DNA of 64,000 nucleotides, taken from contig KL647312.1 in NCBI GenBank assembly GCA_000727475.1, positions 186,001 to 250,000 on the forward strand. Reading direction: 5' to 3'. The notes beneath the pieces are model-generated. The model searched no databases. It was not told the origin of the DNA and worked only from the letters and a program-made list of their open reading frames with translations. Source of the stretch: Sarcocystis neurona. Taxonomy: Eukaryota; Apicomplexa; Conoidasida; Eucoccidiorida; Sarcocystidae. Position 1 is the first letter of the stretch; every line of letters starts with the position of its first letter. Below are positions 36,262 to 47,982 of the stretch, in pieces. The position numbers and the translations under genes were made by a program.

Positions 36262-39215
36262 AAGGAACTGTCTTGCACCGCGGGGAATATGCGTCTACTG
36301 CACACCTTGCCCATTTGAAGCTGGTGCTTGTATGCAGAGCACAGGAAAACTCTGGAAAGTTTGAACTATTGAATGTGTGACGCGCTCGCTCAGCGGTTCG
36401 CTTGTCAGGAGTGATCCAGTTGTTGCATTCCACGTGAGTAGGAACCACATCAAAGCGTATAGGTGGAGACAGACAGTTTTTCAAAGTACGAGAGCTGTCG
36501 TTCACATCAGTCACCAGCTGCCACCAGCTGTGCAGCCATGTCTTTCTTTTTCGTGGCTTCCGCACTACATAGCAGACCTCTTACTTTCGTACTTCACGTA
36601 TCCACGATCCGCCTAGATGCGTAATTCTTTTGCACACCACGTGGTTTTTGAACTGGGAAAAATACATGGATGTTTTACTTCTTCAGAGTGTGAGCCTGTA
36701 TTTTGACAAATCAGTTGTGGAATGCACGTCTATTCTTTATGGTGGACTTCTGTTCAGCTGCGTGAACGCGTTGAAGTCGTGGTTGCATGTATTTCTGAAT
36801 TAATTGTACTGCGGTCTGAATGTATTTCTGAATTAGTTGTACTGCGGTCTGAATGCGTGTGCCTCCAATTACGTATTGCGTTTCCTGCGACTGATAGCAG
36901 TATGACTACACCTAAGCCCACCTTCATAATTTAACATGTCGTGGTACAGATATATGCACATATAGGCAAGCGCATAAAGTGGGGGAATCCGAAATGGCTA
37001 GGTGTGCCGATGAGTACGCATTCAGCCGAGCTTTTGTACACATACGCATGTAGGTTTGGTGTGCAACCTTGTGTATCTCTGGATTAACTGTATATTGTTG
37101 TATATGCAACGTTGAATGTACGAAGTTTTTATGTGCGACTTGCGCCTGTTCAGGAGTAAGCATAGGATGAAACTTGTGCAACCAAGGGACGCCGAATGGT
37201 GGATTCAGAGCTTAAATCGCATGAAGAAAATTCACCCAGAGTTAACAATGTAAGCTGATCGCTATATCATTGTACCGACGCTGGCATACGCATGTGAGTA
37301 GGACGGAGCTCACTTTGACTGATTTTTTGCAACTGTGGTTACTTATGTTAAACAGAGTCACAACTCAGTACTTGAGGGAAGCCACACATGTAGCAGCTGT
37401 TTCGCGATACACGTTTTTGTATGAATACGGCTGCACCGGTGACAGACATGGCCATCTTCCAGGTGGCGTCCAGTTGCTTCGCACGTATGTCAAAATGGGC
37501 TCCGGTTGTGTTTCTTCGTATTGTACTGTGGACGCAGCCACCAAATCCTGCAATGGATACTGGTGCATTACCAGGAAATGGGCGCTTCAGAAGAGCAGCC
37601 CAGAGACGAAACAACGTCTCCATCCAGGCGTGAGAGTGGAAGAGCAAGAGCAGGACTCGATTAAGACGTTCCCAGCCACCAGCAAGAAAACATTTACGCA
37701 GAAATGATTTGGCATATGGCCGCGGCGCATCGCTTAGCTTTCAAAGCTACCAGGAAGATTCTGGCGAGCGACTTAAGGCTTTACACGGTCACTCCACTAA
37801 GATATAAGTTGTAAAGCGTATGTCGATCACAGGTGACAGATGAGGATTATTTTGCTCACTATCTGATATTGTGATTCTACGGCAAACTACCCCGGCGATA
37901 ATTTCGCGGCGAAAGCCTGGCCACATGCCGAGCCCATAGCGCAGGACGGGAATTTTTTTGACAGAGCGCCGTTGTGGTAGAAAGCAGCCTGTGCGAGTGT
38001 TTGTTTTGAAGCTGTTGTATAGGTGAAGTGGTGACCAGGTACGTCCTTGATGGATCCTGCAGAATAAACGTTGTCTACTGCGAGCAAGGACGACCGTGGT
38101 GTACCGGCAGCAATAAAATTTCTAACAGGTTGTGTGGTGCTAATTACCACTGCATTGATGCGTCGGAAGCGCCCCAGCAGTCTCCTAAAGTGGACGCGTA
38201 CTGAAACTCTGTCCCCGTCCTCACACTTACAACGTCTCGTTGGCACGCGTTGAGTCGGAAGTTCGTTACCTGTTGCGGCTCGTAGACATCTGCATTATGT
38301 AAAAGGTATATCAAAAAGGTTTTAATTGTCCACGCACACTTGTGCGGCGGCGCATAACGGAAATGTTTTTCGGCTTTCCCGCAAAAGTGGACTTCGTCAC
38401 ACAGCCCGTCCTCATCGTCTCTGTGGTAATCACGTGCGTGCAAAACGCAGCACGGTGTAATCTGGTTCTGAAAATCGGACGGGTGTATAGGGTGCAGCAT
38501 TAAACGCGGAAGTCCGAAGTGGTGGATCGATGATTTTCGAAATGCGTGTCCCTCCATCGACAAGCAAAAATGACGGGTCCTTTAGTCACGTCACGCACGT
38601 GGCTGCTATCGAGGATGTCGAAAAAATGTGAGTCTCTTTTTCCCCACGTAAACTCAAGTTTTTTCAAGCTCGAGAACGAATACGCGAATTGGGGGGAGTG
38701 TTACTTGGCGAGACACTCCATTCTCTTCTATAATTTCCTGCCGTTTTATGATGTTGCTGGAAACAAGCGTGTCTCGTACATCTGCTCTCCCTTGTTAGCG
38801 CATCTTTTTTATGTAAACTTTTTATTTTAATTTACTCCAAATTTGTTGAAGAAAGTCAACAACCAAATGTTGGCCCACACGCGAGAAGCACACGGCACCT
38901 TCATCAGGATAACGTCAACGTACGCACAGTCCAGTCTGAATGTACCAAAAAAATTGTAAACAGCTGCTGCGATACCGCACCGTATATTCTGCACAGTAAC
39001 ATGCGCGCTGGTTTACTGCACGGTTATTATGGCAGCCTCGATACTTTTTACTGGGACAACTGTGAAACTGAATACTGTTGAGTTAGAACCTCTTTCTCTG
39101 CAACTTCAGCTTCTCTGCGAAGCTTTCTTCGAGCTCGGGCAGTAATGCGCGCACATCGAGTGTTGCACTTGTGAGCGCCCGATTAGCCGTGCTCCATTCA
39201 AGTCGCAAAGCACTC
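36262..39215. other. Intergenic stretch between convergent genes
   Basis: No supported gene. It contains a two-copy 33-bp repeat at 36787-36852, and frames at 37270-37707 (+) and 38144-38563 (-) that lack domains or splice partners. The 5' part may include the 3' UTR, or a last exon, of the RING-ZZ gene. The two flanking genes converge on it. Confidence 0.5.
36787..36852. repeat. Two-copy 33-bp tandem repeat
   Basis: atgtatttctgaatta-ttgtactgcggtctga occurs at 36787 and 36820 with one difference (a/g). Confidence 0.9.
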
Positions 39216-41748
39216 CTAAGTGTCGGCAGTTATTTTGGAGATATCCTGTTCGAAGATTCCAGTGAAAATTCAAGAAAGTGTCACTCTCCATAGCACGACA
39301 TTACCTGTTCAACATTGCGTAATTTTGTCTGAACTGCGTTTTTGAAGGAGACTAGTAGGTTTTGGAGGTCGTCAGTATTTCTAGACTCTCCGTCGGCAAG
39401 AAAGTCACAGCGACTGGCTTCGGGCTCTTTCATCGCTAAATTGAACGAGGGCACTTCTTTCGGGAGCGCTTCAAGTTTGGCTATAATTTTCGCCTTCTCC
39501 TGATAACGAGTAAACACAGTATTCCTCGCGAACACTGTAGCATTAAAACCGCCCTACAACGGACCATCTTCGCATTCTTCAGCAGACTTTCTAGACTTAA
39601 TCTTTGACAAACCAGTAGTCGTCGGAGTTTCCGGCTGATCTCCAGCTGCGCCACATTATAACTGTGTACTCTTTGATTGATGACGTTCTCCCACTGCGCT
39701 AAGTCCAGCACTACTTACTTTTCTTGTACTTGTCGTACAACCTGCAGCTTCGCCTCTTCTATCCGCTCGGTGGCCTTCACCTGCAGATCACTGGTAAACT
39801 AAGTGGTGCCACTTTCTCGCCGGATGCATACTTGTCGTTACCACAAGGCGGAAGGCAGACTCCATTAGATCTTCGTGGAGTCGTTTGGCGTTTTGCTCGG
39901 AAGCGATGCTTTTTTCTTCGTAGATGCCCATCAACGCGCCTTTCTCGTCGAATGCAAAATGTGTCAAGGAAGTCGACACATCGAGTGTGTGGGCGATGGA
40001 ACGGAACAACACCAATCAGCTTCACGACGGAAGTGACAGCGGAGCACGAAAGAAGACGAATATGCCTGAGTAGTAACGGGTAATACACGAACAGAGTAAG
40101 AAAAAGAAGAACTCTTCACTGAAAAGATCGCAGCAGAGAAGCAAGGAAGTGAGGCGAGTTCGAGCTGTAAGTTCAACAACAGGGGGTAAACTGTATTGAA
40201 GTGTTATGCCAGAGAAACGGAGGGTACTGAAAACTCATGTTCTCCGATGCAGTTTGAGCGTCTCACCTTCCGCACGCAGTACCTCTTCTGTAGCGATTCC
40301 TTGTGTGTACGTTCTCTAGCAAGACATGCATAACAATTTTGCCAACAATGAACTCATTCATGAAGTCAAGCTTTTTCAAACGACTCACCTTCTTGCGCGG
40401 TCGCATGTCAGAAAGTGGCGACGGCCGAAGTCGAGATCCAAAGGTCCCCTTTGCCGTGTGGCAAGCCGCCACATTCTCATGTCCCTTAACCAGACGGCCA
40501 TGCGCTTCTCTCTCATTCCTCTCGAAGGGGACCTGAAATCGCGGAAGCGGAAACAGTCGCAGCGGTAGCTGAGCTTGTTAGCCGCAGCTTGTCACCTGTG
40601 TTCGTTTACTCGTCGGAAAACTTGCTCTTCCAGACTGATCCTGAGACGTAGCGTTGATCTCTGCACGCAGGCACGCACTGGAGTCACGCCTTTAACATCT
40701 TCAAGAAAAAGCACTGTACCACATGAGGGGCCGCAGATGTTTTCCTCCGTTTGTGGGGACACAATTTGTTCACACATGACAGATTCCGAGTCCTTCTTTG
40801 GGATCAGTTGCCCCGGAAAAGTAGACTTGTCACTGACAGGGGGATCCGTCTTTACCTGCTCGCCGTTTGAGGAGCATTGCTTCTTTTTTGCCTTCGTGTC
40901 AACGAGAAGCTCTGCATCCGTTGGGGTTTTCGCCTCTGTCTGGTGCAGCGGAGCTAGGGAACATGCATGTTCTGCCTGAGTGGTGACCGGGACTTCGGGC
41001 GCTGAAAAATCGACTTTTGCCGCTGGTTCTTTCTGCTGGTGCGTGGTGAGCTCCGGTTTACCGCAGTGTGCTAATGTCTCTCGAGAAGCTAAAGAGATGA
41101 CTGCTACTGTCTCAGGGGCAGGACTGGGAGAAACGACGGCTCGACGTTGGGAAAGAACACGTGTCTCGGAAGAGGTATCACCCGAAGAACTGCTCCGCTT
41201 TCTCGCAGCGAGATCGGTTTTGATAAGCTCTGCTACTTTTTCTGTCTGGTGATTATTCGGAGCAAGCAAATCTTTTGTAGAGGCGAACGCAACTCTTAAA
41301 TTTCTTTTTTCCTTGTCTTGGCTTGGGGTGTGCACTGCAGAAGGGACGTCATCAGGAAGTGACACGGTCTGATTCAAATTCGCCTCAGGTGTACGGCAGG
41401 AAGTGCGGCGATCGGAGGAAGGTACTGAAAGTGTATCTCTTGTGTCGCTGGCCCGGAGAGCTGCAGCAGGATTGGAAACGTCCTTGTTGCTTGTAGTCGT
41501 GCCGCTGCTTTCCTTGAGGTGCTTTTGCAGGAAGCCATCATGAAGTTGTGCCAACAGGTATTCGCTGTCGAAGTTTATCTTACTTTGGTAGATGCGAAGC
41601 ATGTCCTTCTGCGCTTTTTTTCTGCTGTTATGTTGCTCTCACTGTACCGTCTCTTGATTTCGGACGTTAAGCCAGTCGAGCTCCGTGCAGACGGCTCAGC
41701 CTTGGGCGTTATGAACAAATCAAGGATGCCCTCATCGAAGGCTGCCAT
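39216..41748 (-). CDS. Coiled-coil protein of unknown function (about 610 aa, 8 exons; one apparent frame break)
   Basis: Exons 41748-40596, 40532-40389, 40315-40267, 39943-39842, 39780-39719, 39661-39565, 39499-39305, 39245-39216. All phases match except one: in exon 1 the frame starting MAAFDEGILDLF runs into the frame of MLRIYQSKINFD only if the A-run at 41615-41621 has eight rather than seven A. The N-terminal 80 residues and the last 200 or so (KGALMGIYEEK, RIEEAKLQVVRQ, AQLEISRKLRRLL, IIAKLEALPKEV, KNAVQTKLRNVEQ) are charged and helical, probably coiled coil. The middle 260 residues are disordered and Ser/Thr/Lys-rich. Introns are mostly 57-73 nt. The donor at 39564 (GTCCGT) is weak. 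I do not recognise the family. The start lies only 159 bp downstream of the preceding gene's stop. Confidence 0.7.
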
Positions 41749-41907
41749 CCCCTACCGGAAGTGAGGGGTTACCGCAGTTCTCGTGTAGACAATTATAGTA
41801 GTTACTTGTGACGACGTTATCTCCGATGCACAAACACACTTTCCCAGGTACAACGTGTGGTGTCTCGTCGCGGAAAGTGTTTTGTTTGTCGTGAAGAGTC
41901 AAAACAT

Positions 41908-44703
41908 TTATCTACGGCAGAATCTCCTCTCTGCCATACCACTCCGTCTGCTGGCAATGGTTACCTGGACTTCCACGCGCCGCTCTAGCGTTTCGAAAAA
42001 GGCGTGAAGGGCAGCCGCCTCGTCAAACTCGACAACCACGTGGACAGTCGCTGCCTCGCTAAACGGAGCAATAGCACCTGAGGAGGGAATAATTAACGTA
42101 GGAACACTACTATCTTCGCAAGTATCCACTAGTTCGTTTTGTTTTGAAAGCTTTAACAGCTGGACTTTCCAGTTCTGGCACAAACACGTCAAAAAATACT
42201 CACATTCCTCAATAGTTGTTATCAACTCCAACTGAGCAGTTGTGTTACGCGGAACCGCATTTTTCAGGCAGTATAGTGGCATTTCAAAGTGATTCGCCTG
42301 TAGGAAACTGTATAGCTTTTTTTTTTGAAGAAGACACTGTCGCGTTGCTTACGTCTTCTGCTTCCCCACGAAAAGTTATGGAGTAAGTATCCACCATCAC
42401 TCGTCCTCGCAATGGCTTCTCCTAGAAAGGAAATTGTCTACACGAGCCTTAAATGAGGGCCCAGAGGTAAGTTTACCCACGCACACGCACGCCTGACATA
42501 CGTACAGCAAGCCGGGCTGTGCTACGACCGCAGCTTGCAGGTACGAAACTGGAGTCACAGGATTTCGCGAGGCCGTCTCACGTACTTGTATCACAAGTCG
42601 CGCCGCCCAGTCGACTGGCGGTAGCTGCTGGACTTTGCAGCCGAGAAGCCAGGTCAGGAAGACCTCTTTTTCGATATTTTCCACATCTGATATCATGTTC
42701 TTCGCTCCCCTGTGGCAGCTGAGTTCTCGTACAAATTTAAGAGTCTTTTTGGGAGACGCAGGGGCCGTCAATCCAAGTGTAGCGCCAAGTTTCAAGGCAC
42801 GGAAGATCAGCTCAGCTGATAAAAGTAATCCAGTTCGACTGGGACGTTAAACGAAAAAGGGGCACTCATCAGAGCTACCGTAAACAACTCTCAGCTCTTG
42901 CTGCCTTCCATGGCTTATGGCTGCCAAGACTTTGGTTAGGACCCCATCTACCTGGTAGCAGTAACATCCGTGAGTCGGTCAGTAAGAAGCTCTAGATTAC
43001 GAACCGCGTGGCAGATTACCTCACGAAGTTGCGGTGCGGAGAAGGGGCAACGTTCCAAAATGAGTCGCGCACCGTGAGCGGCAGCGACAGCAGCCTTGGA
43101 GCTCAGGTAACCGCGCGCAAGCTTATTTCTGAGGGGACTTTGTTCAGCTGCGCAAAAATTCCGTCGCTGCATTTGTGACGCGAATCCAGGCAGCTACCCT
43201 ACCTGTGACTGCGCAGTGATTCGCAAACTCGTGAGTGAGCAGGGTGATATCCAGAGTTGAAAAGAAAAAACCTGAAGCGCTTCCGAACAGAGTCACCGGC
43301 ACACGTAGGGTCGAGTCGTTTGTGCCGTACGCTTTCCTTGAGAGCCTAGAAGGGCTAAAAATCCCTCCGCGTTCTGACACAACAGTCGGACCTGCCCGAC
43401 CACGACATCATTACCTCCAGTGCGTGGTAGGTACCGGTGGGCGTCCACCTACCAACAGATCCACGCACTGCTGCGTAACACGCAGAAGTGACCCCGGCAC
43501 CGGCTGAGACTTCCACTGTTCCTTGATGGCTTCCGTGAGTGACTGCGGAATGCAAGTAAGTTGAGGTGTTTGAAATTAAAAACTTTCACACCGAATGTTG
43601 TAATCGTACTAGTAGGCCGAGGGCCACTGGTTCATTGAAGGCACACTCGGCGAGATTTTGGTCGCACACGCCCTCAGCTAGAACCATCAGCGCATTGGCG
43701 CTGATGCCGTCATCAAGATCTGTCACTCGATCCGCTGCGATCTCAATAAGCTCCTCAACCACGGCGGAGTTAACCAACGCGCGTTCGCGCATGGATTCGA
43801 GGCAGAGAATGCCTTTAAGTTCTTTTAGAGCAAGCAACAAGTCTTTTGCGCCGTCTTTCCTTGCCTGGCGCAGACCAGCCAAACAGAGCGATGCCCACTC
43901 CCATTCGGCTCCCCCCATTATTCGTGTGAAAGAGTACCAAAATAATAGGCAAGAATTCTCTCCACGAGCGGTGAATCTGTATGAGGGGCACAAAATCACT
44001 TTCTCTCGTCCGCCCCTCCTGGAGCAAGTGGAGCACTTGAAATCTACATCAGCACGGAGGATACTACTCTATCCTTTCTCTGCATTGACCTGGGAGACCA
44101 GTGGGCAGTGAACCAAGCTCATATCAGCGAGGATTACAAGCAGGACAAACGGAAAGCTGGCTCTCGTGGGCCTGACATTATAAATATAGATAGCGTACAC
44201 ACGGTACGCAGTAGACAGCGAAGGGCACTCGTAGAGCGTTATAGTTAATGTTGGCTTCAACTTTTTGAACCACGTCCACCGCTGACAGAGCCCAAAAGCT
44301 GGACTCTCCTATGCTGAACGTAAAGGAACAGAGTGTACGTACGCCGCCGAATCTCACAATTGTCCCGCGGCCAAATATGCGCTCTCTGGGCTAGCCTATT
44401 CTGTAGCAACAAGGACTGGTGAAACTGAATGACGTTTGTTGATCTTGTCAAGCCAACAGCGAATAACTACAACGGCACTCGGACTAAGTCGTAATGATTT
44501 AGGAGTTAACGGCAGACTCTCGCAACAGCCATCAGAATGCCTGTTTAAGGTACCTCAAAAGTGCGTAGGGGGACGGAGGCCGTCGGCGACCACTGAGAAT
44601 TACTATTTGCTATAGCCAGGCTAGGACACAGAAGTACGCCGGAAGTACCATCAGGAATCATCGTGAAACATCCCAAGCCACTTGTACGGAGACAGGACTT
44701 CAT
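41908..44703 (-). CDS. Helical-repeat (ARM/HEAT-like) protein of unknown function (about 560 aa, 8 exons; one apparent frame break)
   Basis: Exons 44703-44554, 44018-43610, 43542-43453, 43373-43331, 43271-43203, 43147-42952, 42838-42502, 42297-41908. Every join is phase-consistent except inside 44018-43610, which is 409 nt: the frame reads correctly from FVPLIQIHRSWREFL into EWEWASLCLAGL only if the G-run (plus-strand C 43911-43916) is five rather than six. The protein is rich in amphipathic helices (DLLLALKELKGIL, VVEELIEIAADRV, KAAVAAAHGARLILE, EVFLTWLLG), suggesting an alpha-solenoid. The phrase LPPVDWAARL recalls focadhesin/RST1-type proteins, but this is a weak memory-based resemblance. 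Two introns are only 59 and 55 nt. The 5' end is uncertain: the first in-frame ATG of the first block is used, but the frame is open upstream to about 44790. Confidence 0.65.
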
Positions 44704-44789
44704 GAAAGAAAGGTGCTGGCCACGAAACTCTGCAGCCAGCCGTCCACCCCGTGCAGCTATTGTGGTCCACACCAGTCCGCCACGCCGCA

Positions 44790-45804
44790 GTGTTCACTGC
44801 AAAAGGCACCACGAGCTGAAGCACGCATCAGTCTACGTCTATTCCATTTATAAACGATGTATGTACGTGGGAAAAGGCAACCATCCGCAACTTAGAATTA
44901 TCGTTTACGTTGACCACACAAAAACAGCCAGTAGGCTGCTAGAAGATCGTACCAGCAACGACACGTGCTTCATTTGTTTATCTGCTCTGCGACTTCCAAC
45001 TGCTGCGTGACCCTAGTCCTGGCGGAAAATCGTTGGTCCTACGTAGTTGCTTGCACGGATGAAGTGTAAACTAACTAAATTCGAGTGAAACTCATTATAA
45101 GTGCCGTCAGCGTCTTTCTTGACATCTGTGACCACTTAGTAGCGAAAGATGCACACTGCCTTCGAGATTTACGATAGAGGAAAACTGGGCGCAAAGAGTG
45201 CACACTGTTTTGCTGTCAGATGAGGAATGCATCGCAATCTTTTTTGCAGCAAACGGCAGAACCTCCTGAGAGTCACGCTGCCCGGCATACGCATTTTAAC
45301 GTCACCCATGTACACACGTAAAGAATTGTAAACGTAGGGTGTGCACAGTTCAGTACAGGCGCGAGGCCATTGGGTGTACGTCTCCACACAGGAAATTTCC
45401 TCTATGGCTTGTGTTAGGTACAGGGTGGGTTTCAGTTATGTAGGTTCATGGTGGAAAAGCGGTAGCCTTCCATCTTCAAAACTGAAGTGTGCCCCGTTTC
45501 CGGAAAAAGGAAGTAAATCCGCTTTGACGAAAACCTATCTTCGTTTCGGATGCTCAAGGCAGCCAGTTTTCTGGCATGGACTGCAGCTGTCATGCTCGTG
45601 TAGAAATCGAGTAATTCACACTCGTATACAATACCTCTTCAAATTGTCAAGACAAACTGTTGGGTCCTACCGACTGAAAACACAGGCCGTAGATACACGC
45701 ACGAAACACTTTTTAGAATGTCGAAAGCAGAAAGCTAGTGAAGTCTGCAGACGAGGCAAAGGTAGGTAGCGCAGCGTGTCTGCCCGACGCCGTGAATGTA
45801 TACG
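44790..45804. other. Spacer between two minus-strand genes
   Basis: About 1 kb holding the likely promoter of the helical-repeat gene and the 3' UTR of the DRC10-like gene. The plus-strand frame 45341-45769 is open for 142 codons but has no domain, and part of it overlaps a run complementary to the Lys-rich tail of the DRC10-like gene. Nothing firm is seen. Confidence 0.4.
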
Positions 45805-47982
45805 CTACTTCTTCTTCTTCCCTCTGTTCTTCTTCTTCTTCCCCCGTGCGCACTTCTTCATCTGAATATACTCTTCCCTCTGCAGTATGCCCCTCCAGTA
45901 AGACTGCAAGAAGCACGCTGCTTTCGAAAAGACCGCCAGCTGCGTCTTCGCAAGTTGTTCTCGGGTGAACTCCAAATTTTGCTCTTGTCGAAGACGCTCG
46001 CTCTCCTCTTCCACAACTTGCAAGAGGGCTTGGAGACGTGAGACAGCGGCTTCGTCCGCTGTATTCTTCTCTTTGAGCTCTCGAATCTCTGCAGTTGAGA
46101 CGTGACAAGAGGATAGCTACACGAAGGCACGAATGCATATACATGTAAACGTGTCGGGTACTAGGCCTTTACCAAAAGCATGCCAGTCAGAGGTCCATTC
46201 CTTCTGCTTTCAGGTTCCAGAGTAATGTCACGTAACACGCTAAACACCCTGGCCTTGCATGCATACATACACATATCTACCTGCATACATACATTTGTGC
46301 ATGTGTTTCACGGCGGCTGGTCAAAACTTGTTGACAGAGGTCCGTCCTCATCAGCTCAGGAACCGTATACGCTTGGGAGTACTTGTGTGACCATGTTGAC
46401 AGAGCAACTGCATGACTTCCCGTAGGAGTGTGTACCGGCGAACGAAATAATTTGCGTGCACCTTGTTTGTGGGCCCACCTTGGCCGTTCGTCTCCTGTTG
46501 TCATTACTACAAGTGAGCAGGTTATATCGTTGCTCCTTTTTCGCGGACGTTTAGCAGCCACCTTACTTGCTTCTTTATCAAGCATTTCCCTGTCGTAATT
46601 CTCAATGACCTTTTCTAGATCTTTTATTGCTATTTTCTTCCTGGTCTTCAGGCCATCACTCTCTTCTTCCCCTCTAGTGAAGAATGTCATGTTGTGCTTC
46701 TGCTGCTGGGTCACTAGTGCCCTCAACTCCGTGATACGGAATTCAAAGTTGCGCGTAATCTCTGCTTCTCTCCTATTGTATTGTTCGTGAAGCTGCGTAA
46801 GCCTCTGATCAGTGAAGTCACCGACATCTTGTAAGTCGGCCTTCAGCTTCATAATGATCTCCGAAGATCTATTTGAGGCTTTTTCGCGCTCTGTTCGGAG
46901 CAGGGTTAGCTGTGCCTCCAGCTCCGCCCGTCGAGAGGAAGCGGCACGTTCCTGCTGAATATATTTCTCAAGAAGTTCCTCTCTGGCTCGCTCCTCCTCT
47001 ACTGTAGTCTTCATGCGCTTCACTAAAACATCCTGCAAAATCGGAAGAAAACTGGGTGAAGTCTCAGAATCCGCCACCGCATTTGAAGGCATCGTCAAAA
47101 CTGTTGTATTCCCGGCCTTCCATGTAGCTGACCACACAGTTTTTAGTGACAACACGAAAATCCAACCGGCGCTACGAGGCGTATTTTCTAGTGTATCCCA
47201 TAACTGAGTCTGGATTTCTTCAGCCTATCTGTGGTCTTCACAATAGGACCTTCCAGGTTTTACTCTTCACCTGCATGTCTGCCAGCGCATGTATGAGCTT
47301 CATCGAATTCGTTGGTCTCGTTTCCTGGAACACTCTTAGTTCCTGTACGACGTTGGGAATGTCACGCATGCGTCTACACAGCTCCCTAGTACTTTTTTCG
47401 AGATTTTCCGTGATTTCCAGTATGTCTTCAGTACCCAGCGTAACGACTGAGTTCTCACTGTTGCTACTAATGTTGCCGTGGTAAAGCTCTTCGAGTCGAA
47501 TCTGGTCCGCCGCTTTTCGCGCAACTTCTGCACCCAAGAGACTTGCTCCTTTCTCTCCCTCGTCGCCTTGAATGGCCTCAAGCACCTGGTGGAGATGTAA
47601 GTGTACCGGACCACACCATGAAAGCACTGCAAAAGTCTCCACCCCGGCAAACTGGTACAGAAGGATTCTTGACTCACTGCACTTTTTGGAAAACTATCGC
47701 AGAACAACCTGGTACTTCTCTACGGACGCTTCTTCTCTACGGAGGCCTACACTACTGGACGCACATAGACATCTTTACAGGCACATCTACACGTATATAC
47801 GCGAGACACAACCCCTTCATCCATACGCGGACGTGTTTTATAGCGCGTGGTTGCCTGATGTGGTACGGAGCTTAGTTCACCTGCCGCGTGATAACGGAGA
47901 GATACGCGAGTTTCTCCGTCAACTCTTCCATGACGGCCACCACCCGTAGGGCGTCTACGCTCAAAATCTTCCCCGACGCCAT
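45805..47982 (-). CDS. Dynein regulatory complex protein, DRC10/DRC9-like with IQ motif (388 aa, 4 exons)
   Basis: Exons 47982-47881, 47585-47271, 47032-46567 and 46088-45805; phases 0, 0, 1 close perfectly from ATG to TAG. The nexin-dynein regulatory complex links axonemal doublets and tunes flagellar dyneins; DRC9 (IQCG) and DRC10 (IQCD) form its linker part. The layout fits: an N-terminal helical region starting LSVDALRVVAVMEEL, then ENLEKSTRELCRRMRD, a long coiled coil (about 140-345) with the characteristic IENYDREM segment, an IQ motif at about 351-368 (AACFLQSYWRGILQREEY, a calmodulin-binding type) and a Lys-rich tail (KKKKNRGKKKK). Length is a little under that of animal DRC9/10 (about 440-450 aa). 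In coccidia only the microgamete is flagellated, so expression there is expected (inference). DRC9 cannot be excluded. Confidence 0.75.

Noticed and set aside
39788..40015. Extended frame upstream of the KGALMGIYEEK exon
   Set aside because: Cannot be entered by any AG acceptor after the last in-frame stop except at 39943, so the upstream 24 residues are treated as intron.
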